64,000 nucleotides of DNA from assembly GCA_963812675.1 (NCBI GenBank), contig CAWEWR010000006.1, positions 124,001-188,000 of the forward strand, in the 5' to 3' direction. Origin of the DNA: AP-15 sp963812675. GTDB lineage: Bacteria > Pseudomonadota > Alphaproteobacteria > ATCC43930 > CGMCC-115725. A program made the translations under genes and the position numbers. The notes below the pieces were generated by a model. That model saw only the letters and a list, made by a program, of their open reading frames with translations, made no database searches and was not told where the DNA came from. This document shows, piece by piece, positions 53,355 through 62,239 of this stretch (position 1 is its first letter; each line of letters begins with the position of its first letter).

Positions 53355-53804
53355 ATGCCCCGTCTCAATATCAACGGACAGACACACGAAGTCGATGTCG
53401 ACCCGGATACCCCGCTGCTATGGGTCCTGCGCGACAGCTTGGGTCTGACCGGCACGAAATTCGGGTGCGGCATCGCCCAGTGCGGCGCTTGCACGGTCCA
53501 TATCGACGGGGCCGCGACCCGATCGTGCTCGGTGCCGGTCAGCGCCGCCGAGGGGACCCAGATCACAACGATCGAGGGGCTCCCGGCAAATGGCGGCCTG
53601 CATCCCGTGCAAAGAGCTTGGATCGTCCACGATGTCCCGCAATGCGGCTATTGCCAGAGCGGCATGATCATGGCCGTGGCGGCTCTCCTCAAGGACAAGC
53701 CGCAACCCAGTGACGCCGAGATCGACGCGGCGGTCACCAACATTTGCCGCTGCGGCACCTATGCCCGCATCCGCGCGGCGATTCACACCGCCGCGCAGGC
53801 GTGA
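53355..53804 (+). CDS. iorA: [2Fe-2S] subunit of an aldehyde/isoquinoline oxidoreductase (IorA type)
   Basis: A 149-residue two-domain iron-sulfur protein. The plant-type cluster is bound by GCGIAQCGACTVH (about 40-50) and SC, the second cluster by PQCGYCQSGMIM and ICRCGTYARI. It passes electrons from the molybdenum subunit encoded by the next gene, 14 bases downstream. GGAGTAG precedes the ATG. It lies divergent to the ABC permease gene. Confidence 0.9.
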   Translation: MPRLNINGQTHEVDVDPDTPLLWVLRDSLGLTGTKFGCGIAQCGACTVHIDGAATRSCSVPVSAAEGTQITTIEGLPANGGLHPVQRAWIVHDVPQCGYCQSGMIMAVAALLKDKPQPSDAEIDAAVTNICRCGTYARIRAAIHTAAQA

Positions 53805-53818
53805 GGTGGAGATACGCC

Positions 53819-55978
53819 ATGACACACATGCCGCAGATCAGCCGCCGCTTTTTCCTGACGACCGCAGCCGCGGCAGGCGGCGGGCTCGCGCTCGGCTTTC
53901 ACCTGCCGGCGGCTGTTCCCGAGGCCGAGGCGGCGGCCGGTCCCGCCGAGGTCAATGCCTGGGTGGTGATCCAGCCTGATGACGCGGTCATCATCCGCGT
54001 CGCCCGCTCCGAGATGGGGCAGGGCATCACCACTGCGCTGCCGATGCTGGTCGCCGAGGAGCTGCAATGCGATTGGAGCAAGGTGCGCGCGGAATTCCCG
54101 TCACCCGAGGAAAACTTGCGGCGCAAGCGCGCCTGGGGCGACATGTCGACCGGCGGCAGCCGCTCGGTGCGGACCTCGCACGAATATCTGCGCAAGGCCG
54201 GCGCCGCGGCGCGCGAGATGCTGATCGCCGCCGCCGCGACGCAATGGGCTGTTCCGGCCGCCGATTGTCAGGCGGCAAACAGCGTAGTTACTCACAAGCC
54301 GAGCGGCCGCACTCTTCGGTATGGCGAGGTGGCGGAGGCCGCCGCAAAAATGCCGCCGCCGTCCGAGCCGAAGCTGAAGGACCCGAAGGATTGGACCTTG
54401 CTCGGAACACCGCAAAAGCGGCTGGACACGACCGACAAGGTGACCGGCAAGCCGATCTACGGCATCGATGTCCGCGTCCCGAACATGGTTTATGCCGCGA
54501 TCGCCCAATGCCCGGTGTTTGGCGGCACGCCCAAATCATATGACGAGGCGAAAATCCGCGGCTTGAAAGGCGTCCGCCAGGTCGTGCGGCTGCCGAATGC
54601 GGTGGCGGTTGTCGCCGATAGCTGGTGGCAGGCGAAGACAGCGGTCGATGCGCTGCCGGTGACCTGGGACGAGGGGCAGAACGGCAAGGTGTCGAGCGCC
54701 AGCATCGCCGAGTTCCTGCGCAGCGGGCTCACCGCGCCGGAGGCGGCGGTGGTCCGCAAGGAGGGCGATGTCGATGCGGCGCTCGCCAAGGCTGCGAAGC
54801 GGGTCGAGGCCGAGTACGGGGCACCGTTTTTGAGCCATGCGACGATGGAGCCGCAGAACTGCACGGCCCACGTCACCCCCGACAAGGTCGAGATCTGGGT
54901 ATCCACGCAGAGCGGCGAAGCGGCATTGGCCGCGGCGGCGGCTGCCGCCGAAGTGCCGCCGGAGAAGGTCGTCGTGCACAAAACGATGCTCGGCGGCGGC
55001 TTTGGCCGGCGTGGCGCGGTGCAGGACTTCGTCCATCAGGCGGTGCTGGTCGCCAAGGCGGCCGGGCAGCCGGTGAAGCTGTTATGGACGCGCGAGGAGG
55101 ACATCCGCCACGACTTCTACCGTCCGACGGCGATGGCCAAGTTTACCGCGGGCCTCGATGCCGCGGGGATGCCTGTCGCGTGGCGGGTGCGGGTCACCGG
55201 TCCATCGATCCTCGCCAATCTGTTCCCGCAGCGGTTGTCGGGCGGCGTCGATCAGTCCTTCGCCAACGGCTTCACCGACGAAATGGCCTATGACGTGCCA
55301 AACTACGAGGTCGGCTACGCAATGCGCACGACGCATGTGCCGGTCGGCTTTTGGCGGTCGGTCAACCACTCGCAGAACGGCTTCTTCCGGGAGAGCTTCA
55401 TCGACGAGATGGCGCACGCCGCCGGGCAGGACCCGTACCAGTACCGCCGCAAATTGTTGAGCAAGGACCCGGTGCGGCTCGCCGTTCTCGACGCGGCGGC
55501 GCAAAAGGCGGACTGGGACAAGCCGGCAGCCCAGGGCGTCTCGCGCGGCATCGCGCTGGTGGAAGCATATGGCAGTCTGTGCGCGCAAGTCGCCGAAGCG
55601 TCGGTCGACGACAAGGGCGCAGTGCGCGTGCGCCGCGTTGTCGTGGCGATCGACACCGGCCACGTAGTCAATCCGGAGATTCTGCGGGCCCAGGCCGAAA
55701 GCGCGATTGTCTATGGGTTGACCGCGGCGCTCTACGGCGCGGTCACGATCGAGAACGGCCGCGTCCAACAAGGCAATTTCGACGATTACGAGATGCTGCG
55801 GCTTGCCGACATGCCGGTGGTCGAGACCGTGCTGGTGCCGAGCGGCGGGTTCTGGGGCGGCGGCGGCGAAATCGGCGTGCCGCCGCTGGCCCCGGCATTG
55901 TGCAATGCGATCTTCGCGGCGACCGGCAAGCGCATCCGCTCGTTGCCGCTGAAGGACCAGGACCTGAAGCGGGTGTGA
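53819..55978 (+). CDS. iorB: Molybdopterin-binding subunit of an isoquinoline 1-oxidoreductase-type enzyme (IorB)
   Basis: A 719-residue xanthine-oxidase-family large subunit. It begins with a Tat signal (SRRFFLTTAAAAGGGLALG), so the enzyme is probably exported folded with its cofactor. Mo-site motifs include EMGQGITTALPMLVAEELQC, GGGFGRRGAVQDFVHQAV, and the late EIGVPPLAPALCNAI with the catalytic Glu region (GGEIG). Such enzymes hydroxylate N-heterocycles or oxidise aldehydes and donate electrons to cytochrome c. The start was set at ATG 53819. Its stop overlaps the GTG start of the following cytochrome gene. Confidence 0.88.
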   Translation: MTHMPQISRRFFLTTAAAAGGGLALGFHLPAAVPEAEAAAGPAEVNAWVVIQPDDAVIIRVARSEMGQGITTALPMLVAEELQCDWSKVRAEFPSPEENLRRKRAWGDMSTGGSRSVRTSHEYLRKAGAAAREMLIAAAATQWAVPAADCQAANSVVTHKPSGRTLRYGEVAEAAAKMPPPSEPKLKDPKDWTLLGTPQKRLDTTDKVTGKPIYGIDVRVPNMVYAAIAQCPVFGGTPKSYDEAKIRGLKGVRQVVRLPNAVAVVADSWWQAKTAVDALPVTWDEGQNGKVSSASIAEFLRSGLTAPEAAVVRKEGDVDAALAKAAKRVEAEYGAPFLSHATMEPQNCTAHVTPDKVEIWVSTQSGEAALAAAAAAAEVPPEKVVVHKTMLGGGFGRRGAVQDFVHQAVLVAKAAGQPVKLLWTREEDIRHDFYRPTAMAKFTAGLDAAGMPVAWRVRVTGPSILANLFPQRLSGGVDQSFANGFTDEMAYDVPNYEVGYAMRTTHVPVGFWRSVNHSQNGFFRESFIDEMAHAAGQDPYQYRRKLLSKDPVRLAVLDAAAQKADWDKPAAQGVSRGIALVEAYGSLCAQVAEASVDDKGAVRVRRVVVAIDTGHVVNPEILRAQAESAIVYGLTAALYGAVTIENGRVQQGNFDDYEMLRLADMPVVETVLVPSGGFWGGGGEIGVPPLAPALCNAIFAATGKRIRSLPLKDQDLKRV

Positions 55979-56331
55979 GCGGTCTGCCCTCCCCCGCCCA
56001 GCCCCCTCCCATTCCCTCCCCCGCCAGCGGGGGAGGGTTAGGGTGGGGGCTAGCACGGGCAGGCGTATGGATATCGTGCGCTCTAATCGCGGCCGCTGCG
56101 GCGGCGGAGCCGCCGCCTGGAGCGTCTTCGTGCTCGGGCTGTCACCCGCTAAGCGCCTCGGCGGAAACCAAGGTGCCGCCGCTTCGCGGCCGCGACCCGG
56201 CCGAGATCGTCGCAGCGATGCGGGCCTTCCGCTCGGGCGAGCGCCCGTCGACGGTGATGGGGCGGATCGCCAAGGGATTCTCGGAAGACGAGACACGGGC
56301 GATCGCCGCCTGGCTCGCGGCACAGCGCTGA
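55975..56331 (+). CDS. fccA: Small monohaem cytochrome c, FccA-like (sulfide dehydrogenase cytochrome subunit)
   Basis: A 118-residue c-type cytochrome. One haem motif CSGCH (about residue 55) and a probable axial Met in STVMGRIAKGF are present. A signal-like hydrophobic segment (VWISCALIAAAAAAEP) precedes the haem. The downstream flavoprotein is its natural partner in flavocytochrome c sulfide dehydrogenase. The start is uncertain: in frame there is only GTG 55975, overlapping the iorB stop, and between it and the signal segment lies a palindromic repeat (56014-56037), which lengthens the N-terminus. No ATG occurs in this frame. Confidence 0.72.
   Translation: MSGLPSPAQPPPIPSPASGGGLGWGLARAGVWISCALIAAAAAAEPPPGASSCSGCHPLSASAETKVPPLRGRDPAEIVAAMRAFRSGERPSTVMGRIAKGFSEDETRAIAAWLAAQR
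56014..56037. repeat. Perfect GC palindrome (CCCTCCCCCGC/GCGGGGGAGGG)
   Basis: An 11-bp stem with a 2-base loop, part of the dispersed CCCTCCCCCGCCAGCGGGGG unit, followed by GAGGGTTAGGGTGGGGGC as in many proteobacterial intergenic repeats. Here it lies inside the 5' part of the fccA-like ORF and may influence its translation or mRNA folding. Confidence 0.7.
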
Positions 56332-56339
56332 GGACCGCA

Positions 56340-57611
56340 GTGATCCAGACCACGCGGCGAGCATTCTTGAGCGGTGGGACGGCGGCGGCAACCGCCGCAC
56401 TTCTGCCGGCTCCCGCTGTGGCTCAGGGGAAGGCGCGCGTTGTCGTCCTCGGCGGCGGCTTCGCCGGGGCAACCTGCGCGCGGGCATTGGGCCGAGCCGA
56501 TCCGCGGTTTGAGGTTACGCTCGTCGAGCCAAACCCGATCTTTACGGCCTGCCCCTTCAGCAACGCCGTTATCGCAGGGCTGCGCGACATCCAGGGCCAA
56601 CGCTTCGGGTATGACGCGATCCGCAACCAAGGCATTGTCCTGGCGCCGGAGCAGTCGACGGCGGTGGAGGCTCAGGCGCGGCGCGTCGCCCTCCGCAGCG
56701 GCGCGGCGCTCGATTATGATCGGCTCGTCTTGGCGCCCGGGATCGCGATCCGCTGGGACGCGTTGCCCGGTTATGACGAGCCTGCGTCAGCAGTGATGCC
56801 GCACGCCTGGTTGGCGGGCGACCAGACCCTTTTGCTGCGCCGTCAGCTCGAAGCGATGGCCGATGGCGGAACGGTCGTGATTTCGGCTCCGGCCAATCCG
56901 TTCCGCTGTCCTCCCGGTCCCTATGAGCGGGCCAGCCTGATCGCCTACTACCTGAAGGAGGCGAAGCCGCGCTCGAAGCTGATCATCCTCGATGCGAAGG
57001 ACAATTTCTCGAAGCAGCGCCTCTTCCAAAATGCCTGGCAGCAGCTTTATCCCAATCTCATCGAATGGGTGTCGCTGTCGAATGGCGGGAAAGTCATATC
57101 AGTCGATGCCAAGACCCGCACCCTCGTAACCGATTTCGCCACGTACAAAGCCGACGTCGCCAATGTCATCCCACCGCAGCGGGCGGCGGAGATTGCTCAA
57201 CTCGCGGGAGTGGCCGACCGTACCGGCTGGTGCCCGATCGACCCGGTGACTTTCGAGTCGCGCCTGCAGCCGAACATTCATGTGATCGGCGATGCCGCGA
57301 TTGCCGGCGCAATGCCGAAATCAGCCTTCGCCGCCAATGCCCAGGCCAAGGTCTGCGCAGAGGCGGTCGCTGCGCTGCTGCACGGCGAGACGCCGCCGCC
57401 GCCAAAGCTGATCAACACCTGCTACAGCCTGGTCGCGCCCGATTACGGGATCTCGATCGCCGGGGTCTACCATCCGGCAGGCGGGCAGCTCGCCGATGTC
57501 GAGGGAGCGGGCGGGGTCAGTCCGCTCGATGCACCCGCCGATTTTCGTGCTCTCGAGGCGGCTTATGCGCAAGCCTGGTTCCGCACGATCACGGCGGAAA
57601 CGTTCGGCTGA
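56340..57611 (+). CDS. fccB: Flavocytochrome c sulfide dehydrogenase flavoprotein subunit
   Basis: A 423-residue FAD protein of the FCSD/SoxF type. GTG 56340 gives a Tat signal (TTRRAFLSGGTAAATAALL) ending near AVAQG. The FAD motif is VVVLGGGFAGATCARAL, and the two redox cysteines occur in FTACPFSN (C71) and GWCPIDPVTF (about C297). The C-terminal FCSD-specific domain (NTCYSLVAPDYGISIAGVY) is present. It oxidises sulfide in the periplasm and passes electrons to the preceding FccA-like cytochrome. It begins 8 bases after fccA, so both are co-transcribed. Confidence 0.88.
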   Translation: MIQTTRRAFLSGGTAAATAALLPAPAVAQGKARVVVLGGGFAGATCARALGRADPRFEVTLVEPNPIFTACPFSNAVIAGLRDIQGQRFGYDAIRNQGIVLAPEQSTAVEAQARRVALRSGAALDYDRLVLAPGIAIRWDALPGYDEPASAVMPHAWLAGDQTLLLRRQLEAMADGGTVVISAPANPFRCPPGPYERASLIAYYLKEAKPRSKLIILDAKDNFSKQRLFQNAWQQLYPNLIEWVSLSNGGKVISVDAKTRTLVTDFATYKADVANVIPPQRAAEIAQLAGVADRTGWCPIDPVTFESRLQPNIHVIGDAAIAGAMPKSAFAANAQAKVCAEAVAALLHGETPPPPKLINTCYSLVAPDYGISIAGVYHPAGGQLADVEGAGGVSPLDAPADFRALEAAYAQAWFRTITAETFG

Positions 57612-58050
57612 TGCAGTCGTCGCGGGTTTCGCGGCGCTGTTGACGTCGACCGGCGCCGGGTCACCGGAGGAGCTGCGCTCCTACACGATCGCCGGCGACG
57701 CGATCCCCGCCTCGCTGACCGGGACCGACGGCGACCCGGTCCGCGGCCGGGCGGTCGCGGTTGACCGCCGGCTCGGCGCTTGTCTGTTGTGTCACACCGG
57801 CCCGTTTCCGGACGAGAAATTCCAGGGGACGCTCGCGCCGGACCTGTCGGGGGCCGGTTCGCGCTGGTCCGAGGGCCAGCTGAGGCTGCGTCTCGTCGAC
57901 GCGACGCGCCTCAACCCGGACACGATCATGCCGGCATACTACCGGGTGGAAGGGCTCGCTCGGGTGGGTCTGGCCTGGCGCGGCAAGCCCGTCCTGACCG
58001 CCGAGCAGATCGAGGATGTGATAGCGTTCCTGGCGACATTGCGCGATTGA
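57565..58050 (+). CDS. soxX: SoxX-type monohaem cytochrome c
   Basis: A 161-residue periplasmic cytochrome c with the haem motif CLLCH (about residue 74) and NPDTIMPAYYR, whose Met is the axial ligand, a hallmark of SoxX in the thiosulfate-oxidising Sox system. A signal-like segment (ADAVVAGFAALLTSTGAGSP) follows a basic start. ATG 57565 lies within the end of fccB, overlapping by 47 bases. SoxA, SoxYZ, SoxB and SoxCD genes are not in this window, so it may serve the sulfide dehydrogenase as an electron carrier or the rest is elsewhere. Confidence 0.8.
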   Translation: MRKPGSARSRRKRSADAVVAGFAALLTSTGAGSPEELRSYTIAGDAIPASLTGTDGDPVRGRAVAVDRRLGACLLCHTGPFPDEKFQGTLAPDLSGAGSRWSEGQLRLRLVDATRLNPDTIMPAYYRVEGLARVGLAWRGKPVLTAEQIEDVIAFLATLRD

Positions 58051-58077
58051 TGGAAGGATCGCAAAGCTATCCCTTTA

Positions 58078-58983
58078 TTACCGAAAGCGGGGAGAGGCTT
58101 CGGGCGCGGCCAGATGGCGAATGAGGTCGCGGGCGTAGATCGGGAGATCGGCTTCCCGGCGAATGCAGATCGTCAGATTGCGCAGCGCCCAGTCGTCCGC
58201 CAGCTCGATGCGACGGATCGACATCGACTTGGCGTGGCGCTCGGCGGTGGTCGCCGGGACGATGCCGATCCCGACGTTGCATTCGACAAATCGGCAGACC
58301 GCATCGAAGCTGCGCAGCTGAACGCGCAGTTTGAGGCGGCGGCCGATCCGATCGGCCTTTTCGGAAAGAAAGCGCTGCAGCGCGCTCGTTCGGTCCAGAC
58401 CGACAAAGTCGAAATCGAGCACCTCGGCAAAGCGGATTTGCCCGACCGTTGCCAACGGGTGCTTCGGCGCGACAACCAGCACGAACCGGTCGGTGCGAAA
58501 GGGCAGGGTTTCGAGACCGGCGACCTCTACCGTGGCGGCGACGATCCCGATATCCGCGGTGCCGTCAGCGACGGCAGCGACGATCTCGTCGCTGAGCCGC
58601 TCCTCCAGATCGATGTTCACCTGCGGGTGGGAGGCGAGAAAATCGCTGAGCGGCTCGGGCAGGAATTCGGTCAGCGCATTGGTATTGGACAACAGGCGAA
58701 CCTGTCCCTTGATGCCCTCGGCGTATTGCGCGAGCTCGCTGTGCATGCGCTCGGCCTGCTGCAACAGCATGCGCGCGTGATGAACTAAGGTGCGGCCCGC
58801 CGGTGTCGGCTGCACGCCTTGGCGTTCGCGGTGCAGCAACGGGGTACCGAGCGTCGCCTCCATATTGCGGATGCGCGTACTCGCCGCGGCGATCGCCAGA
58901 TGCATGCGCTCGGCGCCGTGCGTGATGCTGCCCGCTTCGACGACGCTCAGGAACAGGCGCAGATCGCTGAGATCGAAACGCAT
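58078..58983 (-). CDS. LysR-family transcriptional regulator
   Basis: A 301-residue LysR regulator with an N-terminal winged helix (LRLFLSVVEAGSITHGAERM, ASTRIRNMEATLGTPLLHRE) and a C-terminal periplasmic-binding-like effector domain. It is divergent from the orphan SdhA-like gene, with 101 bases between the start codons, and convergent with the end of the sox/fcc cluster. By the usual LysR logic it should control the divergent gene and possibly itself; the effector is unknown. Confidence 0.88.
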   Translation of the reverse strand: MRFDLSDLRLFLSVVEAGSITHGAERMHLAIAAASTRIRNMEATLGTPLLHRERQGVQPTPAGRTLVHHARMLLQQAERMHSELAQYAEGIKGQVRLLSNTNALTEFLPEPLSDFLASHPQVNIDLEERLSDEIVAAVADGTADIGIVAATVEVAGLETLPFRTDRFVLVVAPKHPLATVGQIRFAEVLDFDFVGLDRTSALQRFLSEKADRIGRRLKLRVQLRSFDAVCRFVECNVGIGIVPATTAERHAKSMSIRRIELADDWALRNLTICIRREADLPIYARDLIRHLAAPEASPRFR

Positions 58984-59084
58984 GAGGACTGCCTTCGCGT
59001 TTGACGAAACAAGGTTACGCCAAATGCCGATTGTGTCAACTCAGGAGCCGCATCAGATTTCGCGAAACACGAAGGCGAGGACCC

Positions 59085-60872
59085 ATGAGCACCGCCTATC
59101 CGATCGAGCACCACACTTACGATGTCGTCGTTGTCGGGGGCGGCGGCGCCGGATTGCGGGCGACATTGGGGATGACCGTTGCGGGGCTCAAGACCGCCTG
59201 CATCAGCAAAGTCTTCCCGACCCGCAGCCATACCGTCGCAGCGCAGGGCGGCATCGGCGCCGCGCTCGGCAATATGGGCGAGGACGACTGGCGCTGGCAC
59301 ATGTACGACACCGTCAAGGGGTCCGACTGGCTCGGCGACCAGGACGCGATCGAATTCATGTGCCGCAATGCCATGGAAGCGGTCGTCGAGCTCGAGCACT
59401 TTGGTGTGCCGTTCTCGCGCACCGAGGATGGCCTCATCTATCAGCGGCCGTTCGGCGGCCACACCGTGCGATGGGGCAAGGGCTTGGCAAAGCGGGCCTG
59501 CGCCGCCGCCGACCGGACGGGGCATGCGATGCTCCACACCCTCTATCAGCAGTGCCTCAAGCACAACGCCGAGTTCTTCATCGAGTATATCGTGCTCGAC
59601 CTGGTCATGGATGAAGGCCAATGCCGTGGTGTCGTTGCATGGCGGCTCGATGATGGCACACTGCACTTGTTCCGGGCGCAGATCGTCGTGCTGGCGACGG
59701 GCGGCGGCGGCCGCGCTTATTTTTCGACGACCCAGGCGCATATCTGCACTGGCGACGGCTATGCCATGGCCTTGCGCGCCGGACTCCCATTGCAGGACAT
59801 GGAGTTCATTCAGTTTCATCCGACCGGGATCTACGGTGCCGGCTGCCTGATCACCGAGGGATCGCGCGGCGAGGGCGGCTATCTCACGAATGCCGAAGGT
59901 GAGCGCTTTATGGAGCGCTACGCGCCGACGACCAAAGATCTCGCGTCGCGCGACGTGGTCGCCCGCGCCATGGCGATCGAGATCCGCGAGGGCCGCGGCT
60001 GCGGGCCGCAAAGCGACCACATTCTGCTGCATCTGGAGCACCTCGATCCCAACGTGCTGCATCTGCGGCTTCCCGGCATTTCCGAAACCGCCAAGATCTT
60101 CGCCGGGGTCGAGGTGACGCGGCAGCCGATCCCGGTATTGCCGACAGCGCATTACAATATGGGCGGCATTCCGACCAATTTTCATGGCGAGGTATTGAAC
60201 CCGGCTGCCGATGATCCCGAGCGCATCGTGCCCGGGCTGATGGCGATCGGCGAGGCGGCCTGCGTGTCGGTGCACGGCGCCAACCGGCTCGGCACCAACT
60301 CGCTGCTCGACCTGGTCGTGTTCGGCCGCGCCGCCGCGCAGCGCGCCGCCGAGATCGTCGAGCCGGGAGCGCAGCACAACGCCTTCGAACCCTCGGCAAC
60401 AGACCCGGCGCTCGCCAGGTTCGACCGGGTGCGCCACGCGAGAGGCCGGCTGAAAACCGGTGAAATCCGAGCCGCGATGCAGCGGGCCATGCAGGACCAC
60501 TGTTCGGTCTTTCGCACTGCCCGGGTGCTCGAAGAAGGGCTGCGCGAGATGAGCGCGGTCACCGACGGGCTGCGCGATCTCGCCGTCGCCGACCGCTCAC
60601 TGATCTGGAACACCGACCTCGTCGAGGCGCTCGAGCTCGACAACCTGATCGGACAGGCGGCCGTCATCCTCCATTCTGCCCTATTCCGGACCGAAAGCCG
60701 CGGCGCCCATGCCCGCGAGGATTTTCCGGAGCGTGACGACCGCAACTGGCTCAAGCACACCCTCGCCTGGCTGAACGGCGCCGGCGAGGTGCGTCTCGGC
60801 GACCGCCCGGTGCACCTCCATACACTGTCGAACGAAGTACAGGCCTTCCCACCCGCAGAGCGCGTGTACTGA
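59085..60872 (+). CDS. Succinate dehydrogenase/fumarate reductase-type flavoprotein (orphan SdhA-like)
   Basis: A 595-residue flavoprotein of full SdhA length. FAD binding VVVVGGGGAGLRATLGM, the covalent-FAD region SHTVAAQGGI, substrate residues in HPTGIYGAG and TEGSRGEGG, and the C-terminal HGANRLGTNSLLDLVVFGRA are all present. No iron-sulfur or membrane-anchor subunit genes adjoin, and a LysR gene is divergent. It may be a paralogue of the main succinate dehydrogenase used as an alternative fumarate/succinate or other enoate reductase, or the partner subunits may be encoded elsewhere. ATG 59085 follows GGCGAGGA. Confidence 0.86.
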   Translation: MSTAYPIEHHTYDVVVVGGGGAGLRATLGMTVAGLKTACISKVFPTRSHTVAAQGGIGAALGNMGEDDWRWHMYDTVKGSDWLGDQDAIEFMCRNAMEAVVELEHFGVPFSRTEDGLIYQRPFGGHTVRWGKGLAKRACAAADRTGHAMLHTLYQQCLKHNAEFFIEYIVLDLVMDEGQCRGVVAWRLDDGTLHLFRAQIVVLATGGGGRAYFSTTQAHICTGDGYAMALRAGLPLQDMEFIQFHPTGIYGAGCLITEGSRGEGGYLTNAEGERFMERYAPTTKDLASRDVVARAMAIEIREGRGCGPQSDHILLHLEHLDPNVLHLRLPGISETAKIFAGVEVTRQPIPVLPTAHYNMGGIPTNFHGEVLNPAADDPERIVPGLMAIGEAACVSVHGANRLGTNSLLDLVVFGRAAAQRAAEIVEPGAQHNAFEPSATDPALARFDRVRHARGRLKTGEIRAAMQRAMQDHCSVFRTARVLEEGLREMSAVTDGLRDLAVADRSLIWNTDLVEALELDNLIGQAAVILHSALFRTESRGAHAREDFPERDDRNWLKHTLAWLNGAGEVRLGDRPVHLHTLSNEVQAFPPAERVY

Positions 60873-61129
60873 AACTCAACCCGGGAATCCGGTGGTTTAG
60901 GCGAATAACGATGACCATCAACTCAGGACGCCGCAGACCACAACCATAAACTGTTCGTGAAATCGTTCTCCGCTGAATTTACACGACGCTACAGCCAACT
61001 TTCCTCCTTTGGTTGTAATCTCGTAGATCCCGGCCTTGCGGCGACAGTACGCAATCCCAAAATGGCGATTTTAAGATTGTCGCGGCCGCGAGGAAAAAAG
61101 GCCGAACGATCGGTCGTCATGAGCATGAG

Positions 61130-61672
61130 CTATTCATCGTCCGGCTCGTCCAGCTGGTTCTCGTATTCCTTCTCTCTATTTGATATATCGAGCAAGACTT
61201 CGCGCCCGAAAACACCTGTGATTACCTTGCCGCCGGGAACGCCGATAACCGCTTCTTCACGTGTGTCAATGGTGCCCAAGGCTTTGTTAATATCGACGTA
61301 GTACCATCGATCGACTTGCCTGTTCTTTTCGTCACGCGTCGCAACGGCGCGCGGCAGCATCAGAGCCTGATACAGCGAAGTAAGCCGTTGCTGCCCGTCG
61401 AGGATCAGCCTCTCGGGCGCCGGCGCAGCCCCATCAAATTCAATACCCTCAATCACCCTCGGCTGAAATTTGACGTCGCCTCCCGTCTGAAGGGTCATCA
61501 CCGCGCCGATCGGGAATGATCGCGAGACACTCGTAACCACGCTGCGAATGTGGTCATCGTCCCATACCCATCCTCGTTGAAAGTCGGGAAGCTGGATCTT
61601 TCCTTGGCCGATCTCCCGCAGCAGATTTTCAAAGGTGTCCTGCGTCGCGTCAAAAGTCGTCTCTGCAACCAT
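61130..61672 (-). CDS. DUF262-domain protein, shortened
   Basis: A 180-residue protein with the N-terminal part of the DUF262 (GmrSD-N/ParB-like NTPase) domain: KIQLPDFQRGWVWDDDHIRS and LILDGQQRLTSLYQA, including the DGQQR motif. Full-length relatives have 350-600 residues and are used in type IV restriction or related defence. Here the ORF ends 30 residues after the INKALGTID segment, so only half the domain is present. It may be a genuine small protein or, more likely, a truncated gene; the 3' side (60873-61129) has no continuation in any frame that I recognise. Confidence 0.7.
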   Translation of the reverse strand: MVAETTFDATQDTFENLLREIGQGKIQLPDFQRGWVWDDDHIRSVVTSVSRSFPIGAVMTLQTGGDVKFQPRVIEGIEFDGAAPAPERLILDGQQRLTSLYQALMLPRAVATRDEKNRQVDRWYYVDINKALGTIDTREEAVIGVPGGKVITGVFGREVLLDISNREKEYENQLDEPDDE

Positions 61673-61719
61673 ATCTATTCCCCTGCCCTATTTCGTTGTT
61701 CTCGTCTTGGCCGTTCTCA

Positions 61720-62220
61720 TCATCTCGGCCGCCCAAGCATCCTCTGCGCTTCCTCGATCGTGATCATCAGGGTCATCGGATCTGTCGCCGAGGCTCGGAA
61801 GCCCCAATGCTCATAGAAGGCCTTGGCCTCATCGGAAATCGCGTGCACGAGCAAGGCCCGCACGCCAATCGTCTTGGCGGCGCCGACCACCCGGAGAACG
61901 GCATCGCGGAGCAGCCCCGCGCCGAACCCACTGGACTGCCAGCCCCGGTCGACCGCCAGCCGTCCGAGCAGCGCGACGGGTACCGGATCCGGCATATTGC
62001 GGCGTACACGTCCGGTCGCCGCCTCGTGCAATACCGAACCTGCCGCCAGGCTGTAATACCCGACGACCCGCCAGCCCTCGGCGATGACGTAAGTGCGCGA
62101 CGCGCCGCTCGCTTCGTTTTGCCGGGCCCTGCGTTTAAGCCAGTCATCAAGCGGTTCGGTGCCGCAGCTAAATCGATCGAGCTCGTGTTCAGCCGCGAGC
62201 GGCGTCGGTGCCGACAGCAC
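61720..62220 (-). CDS. GNAT-family acetyltransferase toxin (TacT-like)
   Basis: A 166-residue GNAT domain protein of the toxin class that acetylates aminoacyl-tRNA. It shows LDDWLKRRARQNEASGASRTYV near the N-terminus, the acetyl-CoA-binding loop GRLAVDRGWQSSGFGAGLLRDA (Q/R-x-x-G-x-G/A) and AFYEHWGF at the end. It lies 19 bases downstream of the DUF1778 antitoxin gene on the same strand, an order typical of the TacAT/AtaRT modules. GTG 62220 is taken as start. Confidence 0.85.
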   Translation of the reverse strand: MLSAPTPLAAEHELDRFSCGTEPLDDWLKRRARQNEASGASRTYVIAEGWRVVGYYSLAAGSVLHEAATGRVRRNMPDPVPVALLGRLAVDRGWQSSGFGAGLLRDAVLRVVGAAKTIGVRALLVHAISDEAKAFYEHWGFRASATDPMTLMITIEEAQRMLGRPR

Positions 62221-62239
62221 CCGCGCTTTTGACGCGCGC

